Of a stretch of DNA of 19,764 bases, positions 8,119-15,013 are shown piece by piece. The stretch is taken from the NCBI GenBank assembly GCA_900754605.1, contig CAAEDK010000328.1, positions 1 to 19,764 of the forward strand, read 5' to 3'. Source of the stretch: an uncultured Oscillospiraceae bacterium. Lineage in GTDB: Bacteria > Bacillota_A > Clostridia > Oscillospirales > Oscillospiraceae. The first letter of the stretch is position 1; each line of letters begins with the position of its first letter. The notes below the pieces were generated by a model. It was not told where the DNA came from. It did not search any database and was given only the letters and a program-made list of their open reading frames with translations. The translations under genes and the position numbers were made by a program.

Positions 8119-8147
8119 TTGCATAAACAGCCAGAGTGCTGTATAAT
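8119..8147 (+). promoter_or_regulatory. Promoter of the thiamine operon
   Basis: TTGCAT (8119-8124) and TATAAT (8142-8147) are exactly 17 nt apart, so transcription would start near 8154, just before the first TPP aptamer. Confidence 0.8.
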
Positions 8148-8163
8148 AAGTTCAACTTCATAA

Positions 8164-8299
8164 GGCACGGGGAGCTTGTAAGGGCAGGCTGAGAGGAAGT
8201 CATCCAACTTCGACCCAACGGGTGTATCCGCATCGCCGTTCCTGGCAGTCCGGTTTACACCCAGCACCTGATGCGGGTAATGCCGCCGTAGGGATCTGC
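8164..8299 (+). ncRNA. TPP riboswitch, first of tandem (with extended P3a arm)
   Basis: The TPP (THI-box) core is clear: GGGGAGC (8169-8175), the CTGAGA pyrimidine-binding bulge (8189-8194), a short P3 hairpin GAAG/CTTC, GACCC, then CCTGATGCGGGTAATGCC (from 8267) and CGTAGGGA. Between GACCC and CCTGA there is an extra arm, with GGGTGTA (8220-8226) paired to TACACCC (8256-8262), the optional P3a of this class. It binds thiamine pyrophosphate and, through the terminator at 8314-8346, should stop transcription when TPP is plentiful. A second TPP aptamer follows. Confidence 0.93.
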
Positions 8300-8313
8300 A
8301 CTGTACTCTGTCA

Positions 8314-8346
8314 CGGAGACGCCGATCCCAGGCGTCTCCGTTTTTT
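8314..8346 (+). terminator. Terminator of the first TPP riboswitch
   Basis: A perfect 10-bp stem (8314-8323 with 8331-8340) around a 7-nt loop is followed by six T. The loop GATCCC (8324-8329) is complementary to GGGATC (8291-8296) at the 3' edge of the aptamer, giving a possible competing pairing. Confidence 0.92.
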
Positions 8347-8358
8347 CACACAATTTCA

Positions 8359-8458
8359 TAGCAGGGGAGCTTGTGGGCCATGTACCCGGACAGGCTGAGA
8401 GGGAGCTGGAAGCTCCGACCCTTTGACCTGATTTGGATAATGCCAACGTAGGAATCAC
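8359..8458 (+). ncRNA. TPP riboswitch, second of tandem
   Basis: A second complete core is present: GGGGAGC (8364-8370), CTGAGA (8395-8400), a 6-bp P3 hairpin GGAGCT/AGCTCC, GACCC, CCTGATTTGGATAATGCCAA and CGTAGGAA. It lacks the P3a arm of the first copy and instead has an extra small hairpin in P2. Its sequence differs strongly from the first copy outside the core, so the pair is not a fresh duplication. It is followed by its own terminator. Confidence 0.93.
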
Positions 8459-8466
8459 AGCCCGCG

Positions 8467-8508
8467 CCGCGGGGGACTCCTATCAGGAGCCCCTGCGGTG
8501 TTTTATTT
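8467..8508 (+). terminator. Terminator of the second TPP riboswitch
   Basis: CCGC, five G and CTCCT on the left (8467-8481, one bulged A at 8476) pair with AGGAG, four C and TGCGG on the right (8485-8498), with a 3-nt loop, followed by TG and TTTTATTTT. A competing small hairpin, CCCGC (8461-8465) with GCGGG (8469-8473), would take up the left arm. The thiS ribosome site begins 3 nt after the T-run. Confidence 0.88.
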
Positions 8509-8524
8509 TGAGGAGGGATCATCT

Positions 8525-8719
8525 ATGGTAAAGATCAATGGAACAGAATCCGATCTTGCCGGGCAGACAATTGCCCAATGTCTGGCCCAGGCCGGCTGGG
8601 ACACCGGACGCCTGGCGGTAGAACGAAATGGTAACATCGTCCCCCGGGCCCAATATGAGCAGACCGTTCTGGAAAACGGAGATGTGCTGGAAATCGTTCG
8701 CTTCGTTGGGGGTGGTTAA
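8525..8719 (+). CDS. thiS: Sulfur carrier protein ThiS
   Basis: ThiS is the small ubiquitin-like protein that carries sulfur as a C-terminal thiocarboxylate for thiazole synthesis. The 64-residue product ends in VRFVGGG, with the required C-terminal Gly-Gly, and has the family pattern of a short beta-grasp fold (MVKINGTESDL, VERNGNIVP, GDVLEIVRF). AGGAGGG (8511-8517) lies 7 nt before the ATG. It is the first gene after the tandem riboswitches and is followed after 1 nt by thiF, its activating enzyme. Confidence 0.95.
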   Translation: MVKINGTESDLAGQTIAQCLAQAGWDTGRLAVERNGNIVPRAQYEQTVLENGDVLEIVRFVGGG

Positions 8720-8720
8720 T

Positions 8721-9362
8721 ATGTCCTCCATCCCATCCCAGGAAGCGATCCGGATGGCTCGGGAGGCCAGGCATGGCCCGGAGCTTCAAGAGTGCTTCTC
8801 CGCCGCCTCCGTAGCCATCTGTGGTCTAGGGGGACTGGGTTCCAATTTGGCTCTTTGTCTGGCTCGTGCTGGTGTAGGCCGGCTCCATCTCATCGACTTT
8901 GATCGGGTAGACTTATCCAATCTCCATCGGCAGCAGTACTTCACCGCCCAGCTGGGGCAGCCCAAAACTGAATCTCTGCGGGATATTCTGGAAGCTGCTG
9001 CCCCAGATGTCACTGTGACCATCCACACTGCCCGGGTGACCGATGATAACCTGGACGCCCTTCTGTCAGACAGCCAGATCGTCTGCGAAGCCTTCGACGT
9101 TCCAGAGGACAAGGCCCTCCTAGTCAATGCCGTTCTGGAACGCTTCCCCGAAAAATATGTGGTAGCTGCCTCCGGCATGGCAGGTCTTGGTCCGGCCAAT
9201 GATATCCGCACTCGCCGCATTACATCCCATTTCTACCTGTGTGGTGACGGAATCAGCCAACTTACCCCTGGGGATGGACTCCTGCCCTCCCGGGTGATGC
9301 TCTGCGCCGCCCACCAAGCCCACACTGTTCTCCGCATCTTGGCTGGGGCGCTTGATGTTTAA
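8721..9362 (+). CDS. thiF: ThiS adenylyltransferase ThiF (short form)
   Basis: ThiF adenylates the C-terminus of ThiS so that sulfur can be loaded. The 213-residue product has the nucleotide-binding ICGLGGLGSN (residues 33-42), the acidic pair in IDFDRVDLSNLHRQQ (Asp59, Asp61, Arg70), and the crossover region around FDVPEDKALLVN. It is shorter than E. coli ThiF (251 residues) and lacks the CxxC pairs that bind zinc in that group; Cys174 and Cys195 are the only C-terminal cysteines. This matches the compact ThiF type found in Clostridia. The G-rich end of thiS acts as its ribosome site. A longer frame from 8628 reads through thiS and is not the start. Confidence 0.92.
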   Translation: MSSIPSQEAIRMAREARHGPELQECFSAASVAICGLGGLGSNLALCLARAGVGRLHLIDFDRVDLSNLHRQQYFTAQLGQPKTESLRDILEAAAPDVTVTIHTARVTDDNLDALLSDSQIVCEAFDVPEDKALLVNAVLERFPEKYVVAASGMAGLGPANDIRTRRITSHFYLCGDGISQLTPGDGLLPSRVMLCAAHQAHTVLRILAGALDV

Positions 9363-9403
9363 CTACAACTGAAACTTGAATCAAACAGAAAGAAGGACAC
9401 ACC

Positions 9404-10171
9404 ATGAACGACACACTGATGCTTGGCGGACGAGAGTTCCACTCTCGTTTTATCCTTGGCTCCGGGAAGTACTCCCTGAAGCTCATTGAGTCTGCTGTCC
9501 GGGACGCCGGAGCAGAGCTTATCACCCTGGCGGTCCGCCGTGCCAACACCAGGGAGCAGGAAAATATCCTGGACTACATCCCCAAGGGAGTCACTCTCCT
9601 GCCCAACACTTCCGGCGCCCGGAATGCAGAGGAGGCCGTCCGCATCGCTCGGCTAGCCCGGGAACTTGGCTGTGGAGACTTTGTCAAAGTAGAGATCATG
9701 CGGGACAGTAAATACCTCCTTCCGGACAACGCCGAGACCGTCCGGGCCACGGAGCTGCTGGCCCGGGAGGGCTTTGTAGTCCTGCCCTATATGTACCCCG
9801 ACCTCTACACCGCCCGGGCTCTGGCCGATGCCGGAGCTGCGGCAGTGATGCCACTGGCCTCTCCTATCGGCTCCAACAAGGGGCTGGCCACCCGGGATTT
9901 CATCCAGATCCTCATCGATGAGATCGATCTTCCCATCATTGTGGATGCTGGCATTGGCCGCCCCTCTCAGGCCTGCGAGGCAATGGAGATGGGAGCAGCG
10001 GCTATCATGGCCAACACCGCCCTGGCCACCGCAGGAGACCTGCCCCTCATGGCCTCCGCCTTCCGTCAAGCCATTGAGGCAGGCCGGAAAGCCTATCTGT
10101 CCGGCCCCGGCCGGGTACTCAGCCGTGGGGCTGCCCCCTCCGATCCTCTCACCGGCTTTCTCCGGGACTAA
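9404..10171 (+). CDS. thiG: Thiazole synthase ThiG
   Basis: ThiG condenses deoxyxylulose phosphate, dehydroglycine and the ThiS sulfur into the thiazole tautomer. The 255-residue TIM-barrel product has [17 protein letters not shown] at the N-terminus, the Schiff-base lysine in VKVEIM (Lys95), [22 protein letters not shown] and the phosphate-binding VDAGIGRPS and [18 protein letters not shown]. Length and motifs are typical. AAGGA lies about 7 nt before the ATG, and thiH follows 14 nt after the stop. Confidence 0.97.
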   Translation: MNDTLMLGGREFHSRFILGSGKYSLKLIESAVRDAGAELITLAVRRANTREQENILDYIPKGVTLLPNTSGARNAEEAVRIARLARELGCGDFVKVEIMRDSKYLLPDNAETVRATELLAREGFVVLPYMYPDLYTARALADAGAAAVMPLASPIGSNKGLATRDFIQILIDEIDLPIIVDAGIGRPSQACEAMEMGAAAIMANTALATAGDLPLMASAFRQAIEAGRKAYLSGPGRVLSRGAAPSDPLTGFLRD

Positions 10172-10185
10172 GGAGGCAGAACAGC

Positions 10186-11439
10186 ATGGAAAACCGTTTT
10201 TTGGTGGACTCCGAATTTCTCTCTCCCCAGGCCCTGGCCCGAAAGCACCAGCTGGAAACCGATCCCTCCTCCCGGAAAAGCCACATGGAGTATCTGCCCG
10301 GCATGGAACAGCTCCAGTCTGACATCCGGGACAAGGTGATTGGACAGATGGACTCTTATGACCCCGCCCGCTATACTGCCCGGGATGTGCGGGCCGCTCT
10401 GGATCATGAGACCTGCTCTGTGGAAGACTTTAAGGCTCTTCTCTCCCCTGCCGCTGAGCCCTTCCTGGAAGAGATGGCTGCCCGGGCTCGTCTGGAAACC
10501 AGCCGGCACTTCGGCAATACTGTTTATCTCTTCACCCCCCTGTACATCGCCAATTACTGCGAAAACTACTGCGTCTACTGCGGATTCAACTGCTACAACC
10601 ACATCCAGCGGATGAAGCTGGATATGGCACAGATCGAGCATGAGATGCAGGTCATCGCCGACAGCGGCATGGAGGAGATTCTGATCCTGACCGGCGAGAG
10701 CCGTGCTCAGAGTGATGTAGCTTACATCGGTGAGGCCTGCAAGCTGGCCCGAAAATACTTCCGTATGGTGGGGCTGGAGATCTACCCCGTCAACACGGAC
10801 GAATACCGCTATCTCCACCAGTGCGGAGCCGACTATGTCACCGTTTTTCAGGAGACATACGATGCCGATAAGTACGAGACCCTGCACCTGATGGGCCATA
10901 AACGTGTATGGCCCTACCGCTTTGACGCCCAGGAGCGCGCCCTCCGGGGCGGGATGCGCGGGGTGGCCTTTTCTGCTCTGCTGGGGCTGTCAGACTTCCG
11001 AAAGGACGCCCTGGCCAGCGCCCTGCACCTCTATTATCTCCAGCGCAAATATCCCCATGCAGAAATGTCCCTGTCCTGCCCCCGCCTGCGCCCCATTGTC
11101 AACAATGACAAGATCACCCCTCTGGATGTGGGGGAGCGTCAGCTGTGCCAGGTGCTGTGCGCCTACCGTATCTTCCTTCCCTTCGCAGGGATCACCGTCT
11201 CCTCCCGGGAGAGCGAGCGTTTCCGCAATGGAATCGTCCGAATCGCCGCCACCAAGGTCTCCGCAGGCGTCTCTACCGGTATCGGGGATCATGAACGTAA
11301 ATATACGGGGAAGGAGGGGGACGGCGCCCAAGGCGACGAGCAGTTTGAGATCGACGACAGCCGCAGCTTTGACCAGATGTACCGGGATATGGAGTCCGAG
11401 GGGCTCCAGCCCGTCCTCAACGACTACCTCTATGTCTAA
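10186..11439 (+). CDS. thiH: 2-iminoacetate synthase ThiH (radical SAM tyrosine lyase)
   Basis: ThiH cleaves tyrosine with a radical SAM mechanism to give dehydroglycine (2-iminoacetate) and p-cresol; it replaces the oxygen-dependent glycine oxidase ThiO, which fits an anaerobe. The 417-residue product carries the iron-sulfur motif CENYCVYC (Cys125, Cys129, Cys132) followed by the family-typical GFN, and ends in the family-typical GLQPVLNDYLYV. It is about 40 residues longer than E. coli ThiH (377), most of the extra length being N-terminal. AGGAGG (10171-10176) lies 9 nt before the chosen ATG; an internal ATG at 10285 has no site. The tenI start lies inside its last codons. Confidence 0.96.
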   Translation: MENRFLVDSEFLSPQALARKHQLETDPSSRKSHMEYLPGMEQLQSDIRDKVIGQMDSYDPARYTARDVRAALDHETCSVEDFKALLSPAAEPFLEEMAARARLETSRHFGNTVYLFTPLYIANYCENYCVYCGFNCYNHIQRMKLDMAQIEHEMQVIADSGMEEILILTGESRAQSDVAYIGEACKLARKYFRMVGLEIYPVNTDEYRYLHQCGADYVTVFQETYDADKYETLHLMGHKRVWPYRFDAQERALRGGMRGVAFSALLGLSDFRKDALASALHLYYLQRKYPHAEMSLSCPRLRPIVNNDKITPLDVGERQLCQVLCAYRIFLPFAGITVSSRESERFRNGIVRIAATKVSAGVSTGIGDHERKYTGKEGDGAQGDEQFEIDDSRSFDQMYRDMESEGLQPVLNDYLYV

Positions 11440-12055
11440 GCTGATCTGTGTCACCAGCCGCACCCTGTGCCCCTCCCCCTTTCTCCCCCGCCTGGAGGAC
11501 ATCGCCCGGGCCGGAGCCGGAGCCATCCTCCTCCGTGAGAAGGACCTGACACCGGAGGAATATGCCTCCCTTGCCCGTCCAGTCTTAGCCCTGTGCCATC
11601 GGGCCGGCATCCCTTGTATCCTGCACGGCCATCCGAAGGCCGCCCTGGCCCTGGGGGCGGACGCCATCCATCTGCCCATGCCCGCCCTCCGCGGACTGAA
11701 CTGGGAAGTCCGGGCCCATTTTTCCCTCCTCGGGGCCTCTTGTCACTCTTTGGAGGAGGCCCGGGAGGCTCAGAGCCTGGGCTGCACATATATCACTCTG
11801 GGCCATATCTTTTCCACCAGCTGTAAACCGGGTATCCCTCCCCGTGGGCTGGAACTGCTCCGCCAGGTCTGCGATACAGTCTCTCTTCCTGTATATGCCA
11901 TCGGTGGGATCTCTCCGGAACAGTTTCCCAATGTACTTCAGGCTGGGGCCGCAGGCGCCTGTGTCATGAGCGGACCCATGACCTGTCCCGATATTCGCGC
12001 CTATTTTCAGTCCTTCCAGAACCGCGCCCCCAGCGCAGAGAGGAGCCAGATATGA
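11432..12055 (+). CDS. tenI: Thiazole tautomerase TenI-like protein (ThiE/TenI superfamily)
   Basis: The 207-residue TIM-barrel product belongs to the ThiE/TenI superfamily (AILLREKDLTPEEY, AIHLPMPALRGL, VYAIGGISPEQ, AGACVMSGPM). The decisive segment reads LGHIFSTSCKPGIPPRGLEL: TenI proteins have GH at this place, where His122 of B. subtilis TenI drives the thiazole tautomerisation, while true ThiE has a GPxFPT phosphate-binding motif. Here the histidine is His125. I therefore call it TenI, which turns the ThiG product into the aromatic carboxy-thiazole phosphate, and not thiamine phosphate synthase. The ATG at 11432 overlaps the thiH stop by 8 nt, and its own TGA overlaps the thiD ATG. A frame open to 10904 lies inside thiH and is not real. 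Confidence 0.82.
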   Translation: MSKLICVTSRTLCPSPFLPRLEDIARAGAGAILLREKDLTPEEYASLARPVLALCHRAGIPCILHGHPKAALALGADAIHLPMPALRGLNWEVRAHFSLLGASCHSLEEAREAQSLGCTYITLGHIFSTSCKPGIPPRGLELLRQVCDTVSLPVYAIGGISPEQFPNVLQAGAAGACVMSGPMTCPDIRAYFQSFQNRAPSAERSQI

Positions 12056-12840
12056 AAACAGCTCTGTCCATTGCCGGCAGCGATCCCAGCGGTGGCGCCG
12101 GCATCCAGGCCGATCTCAAGACTATGACCATGCATGGTGTCTACGCCATGAGCGCCATTACGGCCCTTACCGCACAGAACACCACGGGTGTCCAGGGTGT
12201 GCTGGAGTGCTCCCCAGAATTCCTCGCCCTCCAGCTGGACTGTATCTTTTCTGACATCGTTCCGGACGCTGTGAAAACAGGGATGGTATCTTCCGCTCCC
12301 CTCATCCGGGTCATTGCGGATCGGCTGACCCACTACCAGGCTCAAAACCTGGTGGTAGACCCAGTAATGGTGTCCACCAGCGGTTCTCGCCTGCTGGAGG
12401 AGGAGGCATTGGAGGCACTGCGGGAGCGGCTGCTCCCCCTGGCCATCCTCATCACACCCAACATCCCAGAGGCGGAGGTTCTTTCTGGTCTGAGCATCCA
12501 GGATGAGCAGGGAATGGAGGAAGCCGCCCGGATCATCGGCGACTCTTGCGGCTGCGCCGTGTTGTGCAAGGGGGGGCACGCCATCCAGGACGCCGACGAT
12601 GTGCTTTATAACCGGGGACAATTACGCTGGTTTCGGGGTGAGCGGATCGATAATCCCAACACCCACGGCACCGGCTGCACGCTCTCTTCCGCCATCGCCG
12701 CAAACCTTGCCTTGGGACTTCCTCTGGAGGAGGCTGTGGCCCGGGCGAAGGAGTACCTCTCCGGTGCCTTGCGCGCGATGCTGGATCTTGGCGCCGGTTC
12801 CGGTCCCTTGAACCATACATATCACCTGACAGAATGTTGA
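12052..12840 (+). CDS. thiD: Hydroxymethylpyrimidine/phosphomethylpyrimidine kinase ThiD
   Basis: ThiD phosphorylates HMP and HMP-P to HMP-PP, the pyrimidine half of thiamine. The 262-residue ribokinase-fold product has SIAGSDPSGGAGIQADLKT at the N-terminus, KTGMVSS, VVDPVMVSTSGSRLL, ITPNIPEAEVL and the anion-hole motif NTHGTGCTLSSAIAANLALG with Cys209. All are typical. The ATG overlaps the tenI stop (ATGA). It makes the same pathway branch as thiC, which follows after 33 nt. Confidence 0.96.
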   Translation: MKTALSIAGSDPSGGAGIQADLKTMTMHGVYAMSAITALTAQNTTGVQGVLECSPEFLALQLDCIFSDIVPDAVKTGMVSSAPLIRVIADRLTHYQAQNLVVDPVMVSTSGSRLLEEEALEALRERLLPLAILITPNIPEAEVLSGLSIQDEQGMEEAARIIGDSCGCAVLCKGGHAIQDADDVLYNRGQLRWFRGERIDNPNTHGTGCTLSSAIAANLALGLPLEEAVARAKEYLSGALRAMLDLGAGSGPLNHTYHLTEC

Positions 12841-12873
12841 ATACCCCTTAAAATAACAAAAGGAGACTGCCAC

Positions 12874-14181
12874 ATGGAACGAAATTACACCACACAGATG
12901 GATGCCGCCCGCCGCGGCATCCTCACCCCTGAATTGGAGATTGTTGCTCGGAAGGAGCAGATGCGCCCCGAGGAGCTCATGCCCCTGGTGGCAGAGGGCA
13001 AGGTCGCCATCCCCGCAAACCGCCTGCACACCTGCCTGGATGCCCAGGGAATCGGTTCTATGCTCCGCACCAAGATCAATGTAAACCTGGGAGTCTCTCG
13101 GGACTGCAAGGACTATGATGTGGAGATGGAAAAGGTCCGCTCCGCAGTGTCTATGGGTGCAGAAGCCATCATGGACCTGTCCAGCCACGGAGACACCCAG
13201 CCCTTCCGCCGGAAACTCACCGCCGAGTGCCCCGCTATGATCGGCACTGTTCCTGTTTACGACAGCGTCATTCACTACCAGCGAGATCTGGATACCTTAT
13301 CTGCCCGGGACTTTATCGATGTGATCCGCCTCCATGCTCAGGACGGTGTAGACTTCGTCACCCTCCACTGCGGCATTACACGAAAGACCATCGACCAGAT
13401 TCGGAAGCATAAGCGGAAAATGAACATCGTCTCCCGAGGCGGGTCCCTGGTATTCGCCTGGATGTGTATGACCGGGGAGGAGAACCCCTTCTACGAATAT
13501 TATGACGAGATCCTGGACATCTGCCGGGAATACGATGTGACCATCTCCCTGGGAGATGCCTGCCGCCCCGGCTGTTTGGCTGATGCCACCGATGTGTGCC
13601 AGATCGAGGAGCTGGTCCGGCTGGGAGAGCTGACCCGCCGTGCCTGGGACAAAGACGTACAGGTCATGGTGGAGGGCCCTGGTCATGTGCCACTGGATCA
13701 AGTCGCCGCCAACATGAAGGTCCAGCAGACCATCTGTATGGGCGCCCCCTTCTATGTGCTTGGCCCTCTGGTCACCGACATCGCCCCCGGTTACGATCAT
13801 ATCACTGCCGCCATCGGCGGAGCAGTAGCCGCTATGCATGGGGCCGCCTTCCTATGCTACGTCACCCCTGCCGAGCATCTGGCTCTCCCCAATCTGGATG
13901 ATGTGAAACAAGGCATCATGGCCAGCAAAATCGCCGCCCATGCCGCCGACATCGCCAAGGGTGTCCGTGGCGCCCGGGAGATCGATGATAAAATGGGAGA
14001 CGCCCGCCGGGCTCTGGACTGGGAGGGCCAGTGGGCCTGTGCGTTGGATCCGGAGACCGCCAAATCCATACGGGCTGATCGTTCCCCGGAGCACGACGAC
14101 TCCTGCTCTATGTGCGGCAAGTTCTGTGCCGTACGCAGTATGAACAAAGCTCTCAATGGGGAGCACATTGATATTCTCTGA
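12874..14181 (+). CDS. thiC: Phosphomethylpyrimidine synthase ThiC
   Basis: ThiC is a non-canonical radical SAM enzyme that rearranges aminoimidazole ribotide into HMP-P. The 435-residue product has [57 protein letters not shown] and [15 protein letters not shown], all typical. The C-terminal cluster motif is CSMCGKFC (Cys411, Cys414, Cys418), one residue shorter than the CxxCx4C of the well-studied enzymes. The short form without the long N-terminal domain is usual in Clostridia. The related BzaF enzyme makes hydroxybenzimidazole, but the thiamine operon and riboswitches support ThiC. AAAGGAG lies about 9 nt before the ATG, and a terminator ends the operon. Confidence 0.95.
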   Translation: MERNYTTQMDAARRGILTPELEIVARKEQMRPEELMPLVAEGKVAIPANRLHTCLDAQGIGSMLRTKINVNLGVSRDCKDYDVEMEKVRSAVSMGAEAIMDLSSHGDTQPFRRKLTAECPAMIGTVPVYDSVIHYQRDLDTLSARDFIDVIRLHAQDGVDFVTLHCGITRKTIDQIRKHKRKMNIVSRGGSLVFAWMCMTGEENPFYEYYDEILDICREYDVTISLGDACRPGCLADATDVCQIEELVRLGELTRRAWDKDVQVMVEGPGHVPLDQVAANMKVQQTICMGAPFYVLGPLVTDIAPGYDHITAAIGGAVAAMHGAAFLCYVTPAEHLALPNLDDVKQGIMASKIAAHAADIAKGVRGAREIDDKMGDARRALDWEGQWACALDPETAKSIRADRSPEHDDSCSMCGKFCAVRSMNKALNGEHIDIL

Positions 14182-14224
14182 TTTCATTCGGCAGCGCTTT
14201 TCCCACATTATATCATCAAATCAA

Positions 14225-14254
14225 GGGCCAGGTCACCCGACCTGGCTCTTTTTT
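14225..14254 (+). terminator. Intrinsic terminator of the thiamine operon
   Basis: A 10-bp stem (14225-14234 with 14239-14248, one GT pair) with loop ACCC is followed by six T, 43 nt after thiC. Confidence 0.93.
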
Positions 14255-14324
14255 CAATCGTTCCCCTTTTTCAAATCCTGTCATAGGATAGAGGGAATGA
14301 CACTGATTTGGGAGGTACTGTTAC

Positions 14325-14921
14325 ATGGATCAGCAGCTGTCGGAACGCGGCCTTTCGCTGCGCCCCTTCGACCCAGAAGTCTTTGCACGGGTCTGGAATC
14401 GGGTCATGCCCGACCAGTCTCTCAGTCCTATCCAGCCTTTGCTCCCCGCACTCCGTTCCTCTGCACAGGCCATCCACTCCACGGAGCCTGCTCTCGCTCC
14501 CTCCTGTCTGGGTGAGCACTCAACTCAGTATGCTCCCCAGCTGGAGTCTTTCATAGACCAGCTCCACACAGATTGTGCTTCCATCCGCCACCTGGTCCGG
14601 CGAGGTGGAGGCCGTATCACACACCTTCTTAATTCTCTTGCTTCCGACCAGCAACGGCAGCTTCGCCGTCTGTCTGCTGCCTATTTTCTCATTACCGGCC
14701 AGCGCTATACCCCGAAAGGCCAGGGTACTCTCCCATCCGGATCGCTATCCACTACCCTGCGTGTCTTGTTCCAGCAGTCTCAGCAGCATGCTGCGCAGGC
14801 CGCCTGGCTGGCCCAGACAGCCTCGGATGATCCCTGCCTTAGTCACCTGTTGGAGGATATTCAAGACGAATCCCAGTCCCATGCAGCTCAGATCCGCACC
14901 TTTCTGGAGAGGGTTCTGTAA
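14325..14921 (+). CDS. Hypothetical helical protein, possibly a degenerate ferritin-like protein
   Basis: The 198-residue product is not firmly recognised. It has no signal peptide or membrane segment and is mostly helical. A Pro/Ser-rich N-terminal third (about 30-70) is followed by a helix SFIDQLHTDCASIRHLVRR, then QRQLRRLSAAYFLITGQRY, which resembles a motif of small ferritin-like proteins in Clostridia, and a C-terminal helical pair ending in DIQDESQSHAAQIRTFLERV. The usual ExxH iron-ligand motifs are not intact: the last helix has an ExxxH spacing and the preceding helix has Gln where acidic residues are expected. If it belongs to that family it may not hold a di-iron site. GGAGG (14311-14315) lies 9 nt before the ATG. 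No clear promoter was found in the 70 nt after the thiC terminator. Confidence 0.7.
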   Translation: MDQQLSERGLSLRPFDPEVFARVWNRVMPDQSLSPIQPLLPALRSSAQAIHSTEPALAPSCLGEHSTQYAPQLESFIDQLHTDCASIRHLVRRGGGRITHLLNSLASDQQRQLRRLSAAYFLITGQRYTPKGQGTLPSGSLSTTLRVLFQQSQQHAAQAAWLAQTASDDPCLSHLLEDIQDESQSHAAQIRTFLERVL

Positions 14922-14929
14922 AATTCCTC

Positions 14930-14958
14930 TGGTCATGGTCCGCCTCCTGTGGTAAAGT
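14930..14958 (+). promoter_or_regulatory. Possible promoter of the alpha/beta hydrolase gene
   Basis: TGGTCA (14930-14935) and TAAAGT (14953-14958) are 17 nt apart, with TGG directly before the -10 as an extended element. Each box matches only 4 of 6, so co-transcription from the upstream gene is also possible. Confidence 0.35.
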
Positions 14959-15013
14959 TGAGACAGGTACACCCTCCGCCAAACGGAGCCTGCGTCAGAA
15001 AGGGGCTATTTCC

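Noticed and set aside
10168..11679. Long minus-strand open frames (243 and 229 codons) opposite thiH and tenI
   Set aside because: They are antisense to conserved genes with intact motifs and lack recognisable domains; treated as shadows.
11432..12055. Annotation as thiamine phosphate synthase ThiE
   Set aside because: The diagnostic phosphate-binding GPxFPT motif is replaced by the TenI-type GH segment; ThiE activity cannot be excluded but is not the best call.
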